Assembly (NCBI GenBank): GCA_937951895.1
Contig: CALFER010000084.1
Location: 5,056-69,055, forward strand
Direction: 5' to 3'
Length of the DNA stretch: 64,000 bases
From: an uncultured bacterium
GTDB taxonomy: Bacteria; CSSED10-310; CALFER01
The stretch's first letter is position 1; each line of letters begins with the position of its first letter. The position numbers and the translations under genes are program-made. Under the pieces are notes generated by a model. That model was given only the letters and a program-made list of their open reading frames with translations, was not told where the DNA came from and ran no database searches. Of the stretch, positions 33,298 to 43,700 are shown piece by piece.

Positions 33298-35613
33298 ATG
33301 TCATTGATTCGACGATTTGGGGGAGTGTGTTGTTGTTTATACCTGATTCTGGCGACAGGATCGGACCTGCGGGCAACCACCCGGTGGGTACCTCAAGATT
33401 ACGCGACGATTCAGGCCGCGGTTACGGCCTGCGTGTCGGGCGATACGGTTTTGATTGCGGACGGAACCTACACGGGTGTCGGGAATCGGGATATCACGTT
33501 CCCGGCGATCGATTCGATCACCATCCGATCCGCGTCGGGGCCCGGCGCCTGTATTATCGATTGCGATCTGCAGGCTCAGGCGTTCATTCTGAAGACTCCG
33601 AGTCCGGGATCCGCGATATTTCAAGGTCTGACGATCCGTGAAGGGAAACTGGAAACGACGACCTGGCCCTGTTACGGTCGGGGCGGCGCCATATATGTCG
33701 GATCGAGCGATGTTACCCTGGACAACTGTATCTTCGAAGATTGTGTCAGTGTGCAGTTCGGCGGTGCTGTCGGGATTATCGGGGGTACCACGCTGATTTC
33801 CAACTGCCGGTTCACGGAATGCCTGATCGCTCCGGCTGGCTATGGCGGTGGTTTGGCCATTGTACAATCCGATCTGACACTCATCGATTGCCAGTTCGGC
33901 GGCAACCGATGCACAGGATTCGGCGGAGGAGCCTATCTTGCAGGTGTTCGGGGCGATGTCAGCCGGTGCCGATTCGACAACAACATCTCGACGCAGGGAT
34001 TCGGCGGAGGACTCAGTGTCAATGAATGTTCCGCCGCTCTGACGATTTCGAATTGCGGCTTCGAAGCCAACCGGGCGGTGGAAGGCAGCGCCATTCACTC
34101 GGACAACTCGAGCAGCCATTTCGACTCATGCAGCGCGGCCTACAACATCCTGGTCGGCGGATGCGGCGGAATGAACATCACGGGGGACTCGAAGCCGAGT
34201 CTGCGCAACTGCATCTTCTTCAGCAACGGAGGCAACGAGATTGCCAGCGAGACAGGAAATCCGCCGGTCAGCTACTCGAACATCTTCCTGCCCTCCGGAG
34301 TGTATCCCGGTACTGGAAACATCAATGAGGATCCTGTATTTGTATCGGTTCCGACCAGTGATCTGTATCTGAGTCAGACCTCCAGCCCGTGCATCAACGC
34401 TGGAAGCGGGCCTGCCAGCGATCTCTGTTTCGACACCGGTGCCGGCGTTTTCTGCCAGAACACCCTTACGACAGCGTCTTCCGGCATGTATGACAGTGGA
34501 ATCACCGACATGGGTTGCCATTTCATATCGAACATACCGACTCCCACACCACCGCAATCTCCGACACCCACTCCGCCGCCGACCATCACGCCGACACCGA
34601 CGCGCACCGCGACTGTCTGCACAGGGGCATTTTACGAGTTTCCGATTTTGACGGAAGATTTCGAGACATGGCCGCCGGCCGGATGGAGTATTTTCGGCGA
34701 TGAAGACTGCGTATGGGAATCGAACACGACCTGCGGGAGGCCGAATCATGCCGGCTATCAGGGCGATGCCGCGTGCGCCGACAACGACTGGTGTGGCGTT
34801 CAGGGCATCATCGACTCCACGCTGGAATCCCCGCCGCTCGACCTGAGCGCCTTTTCCCAGGCGGTGCTCGAATTCACGATGGCATACAACAACAACGATC
34901 CCGCCGTCGATTTTCTCTATGTCGAATGGCACAACGGCAACGGCGATTGGGACGACATCGTCAACATCGAGGAAGACCGCAGCCCCGACGGTCCCGGTGA
35001 AGTGTATCGTCTGAATCTGACGTCGCTGGTCGGGCATTCGAACGGGCAGATCCGATTCCATTATTACGGTGAGTGGATCGCGAGCTATGCGCTGATCGAT
35101 CATGTGATGATCAAGGTCTGCATGAGCGGGCAGTCCCCGACGCCGACGCCGACCCGCACGCCGACCGCGACGTGGACGCCTGCGCCGACCTGGACGCCGA
35201 CCACCGCTCCCGGCGAGCCGACGAACACCCCTCACCCCGCGAGTCCGACGCCGGGAGACTGCACCGAATCGGGCTGCACGATTTCCATGCCGTCTCATGA
35301 TTTCGGTGCCGGAGATCCGTGTTCGTGTGATGTGTTGGTCTGCAACGCGACCGGAGCGACGCTGACGGACATTCCGGTGTTCGTGTTGCTCGACGTCTAC
35401 GGTTCCTACTTTTTTGCGCCGGACTTTTCCGAATTCGCGTATTATCTGATGCCCCTGTCGCCCGGGAACAATCCGATCCAGGTGCTGCCGACTTTTGCCT
35501 GGCCCACGGGTGCCGGCGCAGCAAGCGGGATCAAATGGTATGCGGCCATGACGAATCCGGGCATGACCGAACTCTATGGCTCGCTCGACACATTCGAATT
35601 CGGCTGGCACTGA
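33298..35613 (+). CDS. Exported right-handed beta-helix protein with jelly-roll domain, Thr-Pro linkers and C-terminal module
   Basis: 771 residues from ATG 33298 (upstream open frame overlaps the previous gene and is not used). Signal peptide to about residue 23. Residues about 28-405 are a right-handed parallel beta-helix of the polymorphic-membrane-protein kind: WVPQDYATIQAAV, IADGTYTG and repeated GGAI/GGGL/NCxF rungs. A short linker precedes a jelly-roll (choice-of-anchor or MAM-like) domain (about 440-610; EDFETWPPAGW, LEFTMAYNNNDPAVD, IDHVMIKVC). A second Thr/Pro linker is followed by the shared module (about 655-771) with GSYFFAPDF and FAWPTGAGAASG. Probably a surface adhesin or glycan-binding protein. 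Its last 40 coding bases overlap the opposite-strand kinase gene. Confidence 0.88.
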   Translation: MSLIRRFGGVCCCLYLILATGSDLRATTRWVPQDYATIQAAVTACVSGDTVLIADGTYTGVGNRDITFPAIDSITIRSASGPGACIIDCDLQAQAFILKTPSPGSAIFQGLTIREGKLETTTWPCYGRGGAIYVGSSDVTLDNCIFEDCVSVQFGGAVGIIGGTTLISNCRFTECLIAPAGYGGGLAIVQSDLTLIDCQFGGNRCTGFGGGAYLAGVRGDVSRCRFDNNISTQGFGGGLSVNECSAALTISNCGFEANRAVEGSAIHSDNSSSHFDSCSAAYNILVGGCGGMNITGDSKPSLRNCIFFSNGGNEIASETGNPPVSYSNIFLPSGVYPGTGNINEDPVFVSVPTSDLYLSQTSSPCINAGSGPASDLCFDTGAGVFCQNTLTTASSGMYDSGITDMGCHFISNIPTPTPPQSPTPTPPPTITPTPTRTATVCTGAFYEFPILTEDFETWPPAGWSIFGDEDCVWESNTTCGRPNHAGYQGDAACADNDWCGVQGIIDSTLESPPLDLSAFSQAVLEFTMAYNNNDPAVDFLYVEWHNGNGDWDDIVNIEEDRSPDGPGEVYRLNLTSLVGHSNGQIRFHYYGEWIASYALIDHVMIKVCMSGQSPTPTPTRTPTATWTPAPTWTPTTAPGEPTNTPHPASPTPGDCTESGCTISMPSHDFGAGDPCSCDVLVCNATGATLTDIPVFVLLDVYGSYFFAPDFSEFAYYLMPLSPGNNPIQVLPTFAWPTGAGAASGIKWYAAMTNPGMTELYGSLDTFEFGWH

Positions 35614-37847
35614 GACTGCAGAAAAGCTTCCCGAGCGGCGCGGTGGGTCGCCTCGATCGATCTGAGTTGCTCGTTCGGGTGCTCAACCGACAGATACTCG
35701 ACGATTTCCAGTCCGCGATCGTAGTACGAGAGGATCCGGTCGGGTGGAACGAACCGTTTGAGTTGTTCGGCGGCGAGAAAACACGTGAGTGCATATTGCT
35801 GGAGGAGTTCCGTCCGCCCTTCCTCGAAAATGAGTGATTCGAGGCGCTCGACGGATTCACGGATCAATTCCGAGCATTCGTCGGGGCGATCGAGATCCGC
35901 CATGAGAATCGCCATGTTGGACTGGATGCGGGACAGCTCGTTTCGCGTGTCGATCCGCCCCTGTTCACGGATCACGTTTTCACGGATCCCGAGTGCTTTC
36001 CGATAGGCTGCCAGCGCATCGGTTTTCCGGTTGAGCATCTGGAGGGTGATGCCGCGATTCATGTACTGGAGCGCGACACCGTGCGCCACATCCGACATGG
36101 CGGGGTTTTCCAGAAGCGATTCGCTGAGTTGGATTGCGCGATCGATCCAGATGAGCGATTCGTCGAGACGGGCCTGGGCGCGTGCGAGATTCGAGCGATT
36201 GAGGCAGGCGATGGCCAGTTTGTGCTTGATGTGCGGTGCAGGATCGTGTCCGAGAGCCTCTTCCAGATTCCTGATCGCATCGGTGTAACGTGCGGCGGCA
36301 TCGTCGTAGTGTTTGTTCTGATAGGCATCGATCGCCAGCGCGATCTGTGCGGCACCGATGATTTCAAGAATCGACGGGTCGGCCCGGGTGCGGTCGATCG
36401 AGTCGACCTGTTCCAGTGCGCGATGCCCCTCCCGGGCGCTGTCGGTCAGTTGTCCGAGATGCTGATGGGCGGCGGCGCAATTGATGTGTATCTTCGCAAG
36501 CAGCATGCGGGCATCGGGACTCAGGGGGGAATCGGATTGCTTTCCGGCGAGATCGATGGCCATCGAGAAGACCCCGATTGCGCCCCGGAGGTCGTTGAGT
36601 TCATTCAGAATGAGGCCCATCTGGAGGTGTATTTCGAGCTGTTCGTTGAGATGTTCCGTGTCGCACGGATCCGAATGCGTGCGATACCATTGAAGCGCGC
36701 GATCGAAGAGGGCGTAGTCCGCCAGTGCCAGCGACCGCCAGGAGCGTTCCCGCGGACCGGATGGCTGTTCCTCGGGGTATATCTCGCGGGACACCAGCGC
36801 ACAGGCTCTCTGAAGAAAGGGTCCGGGATCCTTCCGCACCGCGCTCAACAGACTCGTTCGCGGAGGTGTTCCTCGCCGCGCGAGACGCAGCGGAGGCAGG
36901 TCGGGAGTCGGCCGGGGAAACGCGTGACCCGCGATCGATTCGTATACCGCCGTGATCTGCCGCGACACCTCCGCCATGCTCTCCCAGCGATCGCGCGGCG
37001 CTTCCCGGAAGCATCGATCGAGCACCTCCGCAAGCGCATCCGGCATTCCCGGCACCCGCTCGCCGCGTCTCATGCGCCGCGAACGATGGCTGCCCAGGTA
37101 TGCGTCGAGCAGCGAAGGCGCCAGGAACCCGACCGGCCAGTGCTGATCCGGCCAGAACATCTCGAGCACCGACAGGCCGTAACTCCAGATATCCGTATGC
37201 CGGCTGACACGCTCGCCCCCCGCCTGCTCGGGAGAACAGTATGCCGGAGTCATCCCGCCGGAGCTGACCCTGGCCGAGTCCGGAATGCGGTCGTCCGGCA
37301 GCGTTCCCCTCACCCCCTGAAGCCTTGACAGCCCGAAATCCGTCAGTTTGGCGACGCCGGCAGTCGTCATCAGCACATTGGAGGGTTTGACATCCTGGTG
37401 AATCAGGCCGTATCGATGTGCGGCATGGAGTCCGCGGGCGAACTGGATGGCGATATCGAGCATCGTGAGGAGATCTTTCGGGTGAGGGGATCGGTTCCAG
37501 TCCGCGAGTGTTCCGCCATCGACGTATTCCGCGAAGACGATCGGCGCGCCGTCGACCATCCGGACGAACCGGCAAGCCGTCAGATTGGGATGTTCCGGAA
37601 GATCGATCCACATCCGTATTTCCCGGAGCAGCGTGTCCGTGTCGTGTGGTTTTCCGGACTGCGGGATGAGGAGTTTTTTGGCGGCGAATCGGATGGTTCG
37701 TCCGGTCAGTCGGCGCTCGAGCAGATAGACGATGCCGGCACCGCCTTTACCCAGTTCGCGGATGACGGTGTAGCCTTCGAGCACGCGGGATCCGGGCCGC
37801 CATTCATCGGACCTTTCGATTTCATTCCGAGTCGGCGTATGATTCAC
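35574..37847 (-). CDS. Hanks-type Ser/Thr protein kinase with TPR-like C-terminal repeats
   Basis: 757 residues. Kinase domain about 25-315: P-loop GKGGAGIVYL (33-42), ATP lysine K57/K58, helix-C E76, catalytic loop HQDVKPSN with D152 and N157, DFG 170-172, and YCSPEQAGGE in the activation segment. All key residues are present; HQD replaces HRD. Residues about 380-740 are tandem helical hairpins resembling tetratricopeptide repeats (for example RTHSDPCDTEHLNEQLEIHLQMG... and LARAQARLDESLIWIDRAIQLSE). No TM helix is seen, so it is probably cytoplasmic. Partners unknown. Its end is convergent with, and overlaps by 40 bases, the beta-helix gene. Confidence 0.93.
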   Translation of the reverse strand: MNHTPTRNEIERSDEWRPGSRVLEGYTVIRELGKGGAGIVYLLERRLTGRTIRFAAKKLLIPQSGKPHDTDTLLREIRMWIDLPEHPNLTACRFVRMVDGAPIVFAEYVDGGTLADWNRSPHPKDLLTMLDIAIQFARGLHAAHRYGLIHQDVKPSNVLMTTAGVAKLTDFGLSRLQGVRGTLPDDRIPDSARVSSGGMTPAYCSPEQAGGERVSRHTDIWSYGLSVLEMFWPDQHWPVGFLAPSLLDAYLGSHRSRRMRRGERVPGMPDALAEVLDRCFREAPRDRWESMAEVSRQITAVYESIAGHAFPRPTPDLPPLRLARRGTPPRTSLLSAVRKDPGPFLQRACALVSREIYPEEQPSGPRERSWRSLALADYALFDRALQWYRTHSDPCDTEHLNEQLEIHLQMGLILNELNDLRGAIGVFSMAIDLAGKQSDSPLSPDARMLLAKIHINCAAAHQHLGQLTDSAREGHRALEQVDSIDRTRADPSILEIIGAAQIALAIDAYQNKHYDDAAARYTDAIRNLEEALGHDPAPHIKHKLAIACLNRSNLARAQARLDESLIWIDRAIQLSESLLENPAMSDVAHGVALQYMNRGITLQMLNRKTDALAAYRKALGIRENVIREQGRIDTRNELSRIQSNMAILMADLDRPDECSELIRESVERLESLIFEEGRTELLQQYALTCFLAAEQLKRFVPPDRILSYYDRGLEIVEYLSVEHPNEQLRSIEATHRAAREAFLQSQCQPNSNVSSEP

Positions 37848-37956
37848 GTCGGTTGCCCGAGACTCCTTCCTGAAGAGGTGTGCCGTGCAATTATCCCGCG
37901 ATCGTTCTGCGAGTCAAGCGCTGGAATCGGACAGGGCTTTCCGGTATCATGGCCCG

Positions 37957-38667
37957 ATGATGACGCGTTACGACAAGCTTTCGTGTGACGAGATCCGCGG
38001 TACGATTCGTCTGCTGCACACGAGAATCTCGGAACGATTCCCCGAGTCCGGGCTGGCGAACGTATGCAGGTCTCTGATGGATGTGGCCTCCGAGACCGCA
38101 TCGATCATACACGCGATCGAAAAACCACTCTATTTCTGGCGCATCGGGATCGCGTTGCTCGTGCTGGCCGTCGTATCGATCACGGTGATTTCGATGACCA
38201 GCATTCATGTCCAGTCCGAGGCCATGAGTCTGTCGGATCTGGTTCAGATGGCCGAGGCTGCGATCAGCGGGCTGCTGGTCATCGGAGCCGGATTGCTGTC
38301 GTTGTTTTCCGTCGAGATCCGGAAGAAGCGGAACCGCGTGATTGCCGCCGTCAACCGCCTGCGATGCCTCGCGCATATCATCGACGCGCATCAACTGACG
38401 AAAGATCCCTATGGAACCGTGTCGATCGGGCAACGCACTCCGCATTCTCCGGCTCGGAACCTGACACCGTTTGAACTCGGACGCTATCTGGATTACTGCT
38501 CCGAGATGCTGTCGCTGACAAGCAAACTGGCGTTTCTGTACATTCAGAATTTTCCGGATCCGATGGCGAACGAGGCCGTCAATGATCTGGAGAATCTGAT
38601 CACGGGACTATCGAGAAACATCTGGCAGAAGCTGGTCATTCTGGAAATGCAGAGCCGGCCGGCCTGA
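37957..38667 (+). CDS. Small membrane protein of unknown function
   Basis: 236 residues from ATG 37957 (an upstream in-frame start at 37885 is possible but lacks a ribosome site). Two hydrophobic helices, about 62-81 and 100-119, are flanked by alpha-helical soluble parts; a basic stretch RKKRNR follows the second helix. I do not recognise the family. It is divergent from the kinase gene, and its stop lies 2 bases from the stop of the convergent module-bearing protein. Membrane-associated partner or substrate of the kinase is only a guess. Confidence 0.65.
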   Translation: MMTRYDKLSCDEIRGTIRLLHTRISERFPESGLANVCRSLMDVASETASIIHAIEKPLYFWRIGIALLVLAVVSITVISMTSIHVQSEAMSLSDLVQMAEAAISGLLVIGAGLLSLFSVEIRKKRNRVIAAVNRLRCLAHIIDAHQLTKDPYGTVSIGQRTPHSPARNLTPFELGRYLDYCSEMLSLTSKLAFLYIQNFPDPMANEAVNDLENLITGLSRNIWQKLVILEMQSRPA

Positions 38668-38669
38668 GA

Positions 38670-39809
38670 TCATTCGTTCCAGTTGAATGGAACCGAGTCC
38701 CAGGTGCCGACGATCGCCGAGTAATCCGAAGTGAGCACCGCGCCGTAGAACGTGAGTCCGGCAGCAGAGCCGACACCGGACGGCCAGATGAAATCGAGAA
38801 TCGTCAAGGTGGTGACGCCGGCCGGAAGATCGACGTGATCAACCGAGAATGTATCCGTCCAATCGGGATACCAGTAGAATGAGCCGAATGCATCCAGAAG
38901 CACGACGATCGGGGCCTGGATCATCGGCACCGGTTGATGATTGGAGATGGACGCGGTCAGGAGAAAGGCATCACCGGGATGGAATGTGCTGTGCGACAGG
39001 AACAGCTCCACCGAGGCATCCACGGCGGGAGTGGCGGTCAGTTGGGGTGTCGGCGTCGCGGCGGGAGTGCGGGTCGGCACCGGACTTGCGGTCGCAGCCG
39101 GAGTGGGCGTCCCATTGATGGTAATTTCGATGAATGGGGATGCTGCTCCGAGCGTGATGAAGGCATTGGCGAGCAGGGGATTGCCGGGTTTCAGGATAAA
39201 GCCGGATGTCGCATCACCCGTTCCGTCTCCGAACAGATCGCGACGGAGCTGCGAGGTGACGTCGATCGGATCGATTTCGGTGCCGACTTCAGGAATCGTA
39301 TCGAAGACGGTCGCAACAAAATTCTCGCCGCAATCGAAGTCGGTTTCGACAATCGCCCCGTCCTCGCAAGCGTCTGCCTGATCGATCATCTGCAATTGAA
39401 ACAAAACGCCTTCCGGGCCATCTGTGAGGACCAGTCCGTTGAGGTGTGCCTCCCAGTTGTTTTCCGTCATTCCGGGAAGTGGAAATGGGGTGCCGCCTGC
39501 GGTCTGATCGATGTGGAATTCCAGGATCCCGTGCTGCGTCCAGGTTCGTTGGGTACTGTGGAAAAACGTGGACATGTTACCGGATTGAGTCTGATCGTGG
39601 AGTTTACCGGCGTGGATTCCCGGAGTTCCGGGAATGAAGTCATCCGAGGTGCTCACGGCGGTCATCGGAATATCCGCCCGATAGGCGAATCGATAGGTGA
39701 ACTGATGGCAGACATCGCCTGTTGCTTCCGGGTTGAGGATGATCTGAGCGTTCATCGAACCGGTCGAGATGCCTGACAATATGATCGCTGCGATGATTAG
39801 TTTGTTCAT
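38670..39809 (-). CDS. Exported protein of unknown function with Thr-Pro linker and C-terminal module
   Basis: 379 residues. Signal peptide to about residue 21 (MNAQ). Residues about 22-225 form a beta-rich domain with two or three cysteines and no motif I can name; strings such as GILEFHIDQT and LGAASPFIEI suggest a jelly-roll or pilin-like surface domain. A Thr/Pro/Ala linker (about 232-260) leads to the shared 117-residue module (DNA 38673-39023) with GSFYWYPDW and FIWPSGVGSAAG. ATG 39809 is preceded by AAGGAG, part of which lies in a small hairpin. Confidence 0.8.
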   Translation of the reverse strand: MNKLIIAAIILSGISTGSMNAQIILNPEATGDVCHQFTYRFAYRADIPMTAVSTSDDFIPGTPGIHAGKLHDQTQSGNMSTFFHSTQRTWTQHGILEFHIDQTAGGTPFPLPGMTENNWEAHLNGLVLTDGPEGVLFQLQMIDQADACEDGAIVETDFDCGENFVATVFDTIPEVGTEIDPIDVTSQLRRDLFGDGTGDATSGFILKPGNPLLANAFITLGAASPFIEITINGTPTPAATASPVPTRTPAATPTPQLTATPAVDASVELFLSHSTFHPGDAFLLTASISNHQPVPMIQAPIVVLLDAFGSFYWYPDWTDTFSVDHVDLPAGVTTLTILDFIWPSGVGSAAGLTFYGAVLTSDYSAIVGTWDSVPFNWNE

Positions 39810-39816
39810 GGTGACT

Positions 39817-39832
39817 CCTTACGGAAGTAAGG
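39817..39832 (-). promoter_or_regulatory. Small hairpin overlapping the ribosome site of the 379-residue protein gene
   Basis: On the minus strand CCTTAC TTCC GTAAGG forms a perfect 6-bp stem; the AAGG of AAGGAG lies in its 3' arm, 7 bases before ATG. The stem could mask the Shine-Dalgarno sequence. Confidence 0.4.
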
Positions 39833-39917
39833 TGTCGATCAGGCTGTACTTTCGTGCATCTGATTGATCGCGACTATCGAAACATGAGCCCGATGGTATG
39901 TGCGAGTTTTCCAGCCG

Positions 39918-40562
39918 CTAATCCAGCGATGTCAGACCGTGCTGGACAGCAAACTTGACCAGGCTGGGGATATCCTTGATCCCCAGTTTGGTCATCAGTC
40001 TGCTTCGATAAGTCTCGATCGTCTTGGTTGAAAGAAACAGGAGTTTACTGATTTCGAGACTCGATTTGCCCTCCGCGACCAACTGCAATACCTCACGTTC
40101 GCGCGCACTGAGCATCTCAAGCGGACTGGCGGACTTGTCAGACTTCAGGTAATCGGTCACAACCGTGTCGGTGATTTTCTGACTGAGATACCGCGCGCCG
40201 GAAAAGACGGTTCGGATTGCCAGGACCAGTTCGGGGCCGGCTGATTCCTTGAGCAGATAACCTCGGGCTCCCGCCTGCAAGGCCCTGAAAACGTGTTCGG
40301 AAGTCGAATGCATCGATAAAATGATCACACGCGCCCGTGGAAACTCCGTCAGGATCTGCTGGGTCGCCTCGATTCCGTTCATGTGTGGCATCGAAATATC
40401 CATCACAACGACATCCGGTTTTAAAACGGTTACCTGAGTTACGGTTTCCAACCCGTCGCACGCACTGCCGATGACATGAATGTCGGGTTGTTGTTTTAAC
40501 AGAGACAGGAGTCCGTCCCGCATGATTGCATGATCATCTGCAATAAATACGCGGATACTCAC
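39918..40562 (-). CDS. NarL/FixJ-family response regulator (REC plus LuxR-type HTH)
   Basis: 214 residues. Receiver domain with acidic pair D9/D10, phospho-acceptor D55 in VVVMDISMPH, T/S in ILSMHS and K in GYLLKES; LuxR-type helix-turn-helix LSAREREVLQLVAEG...TKTIETYRSRLM (about 150-200). It should bind DNA as a dimer after phosphorylation. It has no adjacent kinase. The nearest kinases are 15-20 kb away beyond the copper-oxidase operon, and its receiver resembles the C-terminal receiver of the hybrid kinase at 60075-61625. It is the only HTH-bearing regulator near that operon. Confidence 0.95.
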   Translation of the reverse strand: MSIRVFIADDHAIMRDGLLSLLKQQPDIHVIGSACDGLETVTQVTVLKPDVVVMDISMPHMNGIEATQQILTEFPRARVIILSMHSTSEHVFRALQAGARGYLLKESAGPELVLAIRTVFSGARYLSQKITDTVVTDYLKSDKSASPLEMLSAREREVLQLVAEGKSSLEISKLLFLSTKTIETYRSRLMTKLGIKDIPSLVKFAVQHGLTSLD

Positions 40563-40685
40563 CGTTCACCTCCTGCTCCCGACGCTTAACCGTTGCGACA
40601 CGATGAATTCTAGGATTTTAGATGTATCGTGTCAATCGGCGTCAGGCACTGCCTCGGATTTCGCGCATCCGCTCACACCGCGCAT

Positions 40686-40727
40686 AAAAAAAATGCCCCG
40701 GTTGAAGTATTCGCTTCAAACCGGGGC
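40686..40727 (-). terminator. Rho-independent terminator of the copper-oxidase operon
   Basis: Minus strand: GCCCCGGTTTGAAG, 6-base loop, CTTCAACCGGGGC with one bulge, followed by a run of seven or eight T (A-run at 40686-40693 on the plus strand). It lies 55 bases after the stop at 40786. Confidence 0.9.
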
Positions 40728-40785
40728 TCCGGGAGGAAAATGCCGGCTCCCGGGTTATCCGGGAACCTGGTCAGGAATCGTGGAG

Positions 40786-43700
40786 TTACAAACCGTAACC
40801 GAATTCAAAAGTATCCATATCACCGATGAGAGTGCCTGAACGCATATCCACCATGGCGGAATAGAAGAACAGCCCGTCTGCGGAACCCACTCCGGACGGC
40901 CAGTCGAATGCCTGGATAATCCGGGAGATGGTCACGCCCTGTGCGACCGAGCCAAGTAACTCGAAGTCACCCCCTCCACATGTTTCGGGATATGCGCACC
41001 ACGACGGATAAAAGAAGTACTGCCCGTATGCATCCAGCACGACAAACAGCGGGACATCCGACATCGGAGATCCCGGATTGCAGATCTGAACGTCCAGGTA
41101 GCACTCGGTGCCCGCTGCAAAATAACTTTGCGGCATCATGATCTGAATTCCGAGTGTGGTGCACGGTGGTGTCGTCGTCGATGTCGGGGTGACAGTCGCC
41201 GTAGCCGTGGAAGTCGGAGTACGGGTCGGCGGTACTGGAGTCGCCGTGGCTGTGGAAGTCGGAGTGATCGTGGGGGGAGCCGGAGTGATCGTCGGAGTTC
41301 GGGTCGGGGGGATCGGCGTGAGGGTGGGGGTATTCGTGGGAGGAGGGGGTGTGAGCGGTGGCGTAGCGGTCGGTGGTATGGCTGTTTGGGTTGGAGTCGG
41401 GGTAAGGGTCGGGATGTTCGTCGCCGTTGGTGTCGCCGTTGGCACGAATCCATTCAGGCAAGCACCCATATCATACGCTTCCTGAGTCCAGTTTGCGCCA
41501 TCGCGCTGATAGCACTGACCATCCCCCGACGGACTGCTCACCCACAGAAACCAGCAGTTGGGCGATGTAACGGATTCCGCTGCCTGTATCGAAAGCCAAC
41601 CTCCGGAAACCGTAATGCATGGATCAAGAGTCGCATCGAACACATACAACGGATACCCGGAGTACAGCATTCCGGTGTCCTGCCGCTGCGGCATCACGAT
41701 TCTGGAATCGACAAGGGTTCCCGGTAATCCGGAGGCGTCCTGGTAAAAACCGATCGTGTATTCGATGTCTTTCTCGCAAGCGATCCATTCCGTACCGATG
41801 TTCTCGAGAATGAACCCCCACCATCGCACATCGCAAATCGATGCTGAAAGTCCTGTCGGCAGATTGTCGTATGTACGGAGATTCCCGATCGACGATTCAT
41901 CGCTCACGTCCGCGTACCAGAAATCCTCCGGAAGATGCGGGTTCTGGCCGGCCAGGGCATTGGGTGCACAGATGGGAATCGCACACGAATCAATCGTGAT
42001 CGTGAACATGCCGGGAATGGAGTCCGAGTAAGAGTCCACATACAGGTAATATGTGACTCCGGCGGAGTATTCTTTGCACGGGAGAACCGGTTGAAGCCCG
42101 CTCATCGGGTCGTTACATCCATCATCATCACAGGCCAGTTCAAGCAATCCGGGACACGGCCCATCGTATCGGACATACAGCACGCCGTCTTCCATCATGC
42201 CTCCCTGAGAACACAAGTCGAATGTCAGCATCCTGGTTGTATCCGGAGTAAAGGAATAGACCAGGTCCGGGCCGTCCGCTCCGTTGAAGCTGCATGACGC
42301 AAGGGAGTAGTCGTTGTCCGCAAGTGCACTGTCACCGTCAACGAATTGCGGGTACGTACCGGAGTTGATGTCCTCGGAGATATCGATCGCCGTGCTGCAA
42401 TCGTCGCCCGGGCCCATCGGAGGAGCGGTCGGAGAAGGAGTGGGCGTCGGGAAGGTGTCACAGATCAGTTCGATGGCATAGTTGCCTGCCGAATCGGGAT
42501 AGAATCCATCGATCCACAGATAATATGTGCCGGCCGGCAGGAAGGTCGAAATGCTGACGTACCCGTACGCGGCATGGTTGATCGATCCGCATGACGGATT
42601 CAGGTGCGGGTCGGTCCAGTCGAAACACCCCAGATCTCCGGTGATATCATCGCAGACACTGCTCAAGGTCCAATCAGCGTCAAAATCAGCTTCACCGATC
42701 AGCGTGATCGTCGTATCCTGCTCCAGCATGAAGTGATACACGACATCCGGACCGGCATGCCCTTCCCCGCAGTCGTGATCGTTCATCGCGCCGACGCTTG
42801 AGCCGACGATACAACTGTTGCAGTCGAGCATGAGGCCCGGGCACATGTCATTCGGAGGAGCCGAGGGTATCATCGTGGGTGTCGCGGTCGGTGGAACCGG
42901 TGTGGAGGTCGGGCCTGGAGTCGGTGTCGGAACATACCCGATCAGACAAAATCCGGTGTCCACCGCGGTCGCCATGAGATGCATTCCATCCCACTGGAAA
43001 CACTGACCATCTCCATCTGAACTGCTCATCCACAGGAACCAGCAATCCGGCGCGGTCACCGATTCGACCGCCTGGATCGATATCCAGCCGGACGACACAC
43101 TCAGGCACGGGTCGAGGTCCGCGGTGAATCGGAAAAGCGGATATCCCGTATACAAGACTCCCGTATCATATCGCACCGGTGTCACGATCTGCGACCCGAG
43201 AAGGGTTCCCGGCTGACCGGCTGAGTCGGCATACAATTCGATCATGTAATCGACATCCTTCATGCATGTGACCCAGTCCGTTCCGGTATCTTCGAGAAGG
43301 AGTCCCCACCACTGGACGCCACAAACCATGGCCGGACCGCCAGTGGAAAAGTTGTCCCACACCTTGAGATTGTCCGTCGTCGACTGATCGCTGACCACGG
43401 CATTCCAGAAATCGGACGGCAGTTGCGGATTCTGGCCGGCGAGCGAATCCGGAGCGCAAACAGGGATGCTGCAGTCATCGATCGTAAGGGTGTACGTTCC
43501 AATCGTGTCGGCGCTGTATGAATCGACCAGAAGATAATAGGTTACTCCCTGCAGATACAGTTGACAGGGTAACATCGGCTGCAATTCGGTCATCGGGTTG
43601 GTGCAACCGTCATCATCACATGCCAGTTCGAACGAACCCGGACAGGCGCCATCGTATCGTACCGACAGGACTCCGTCCGCGAGCGACCCGCCTTCGGCAC

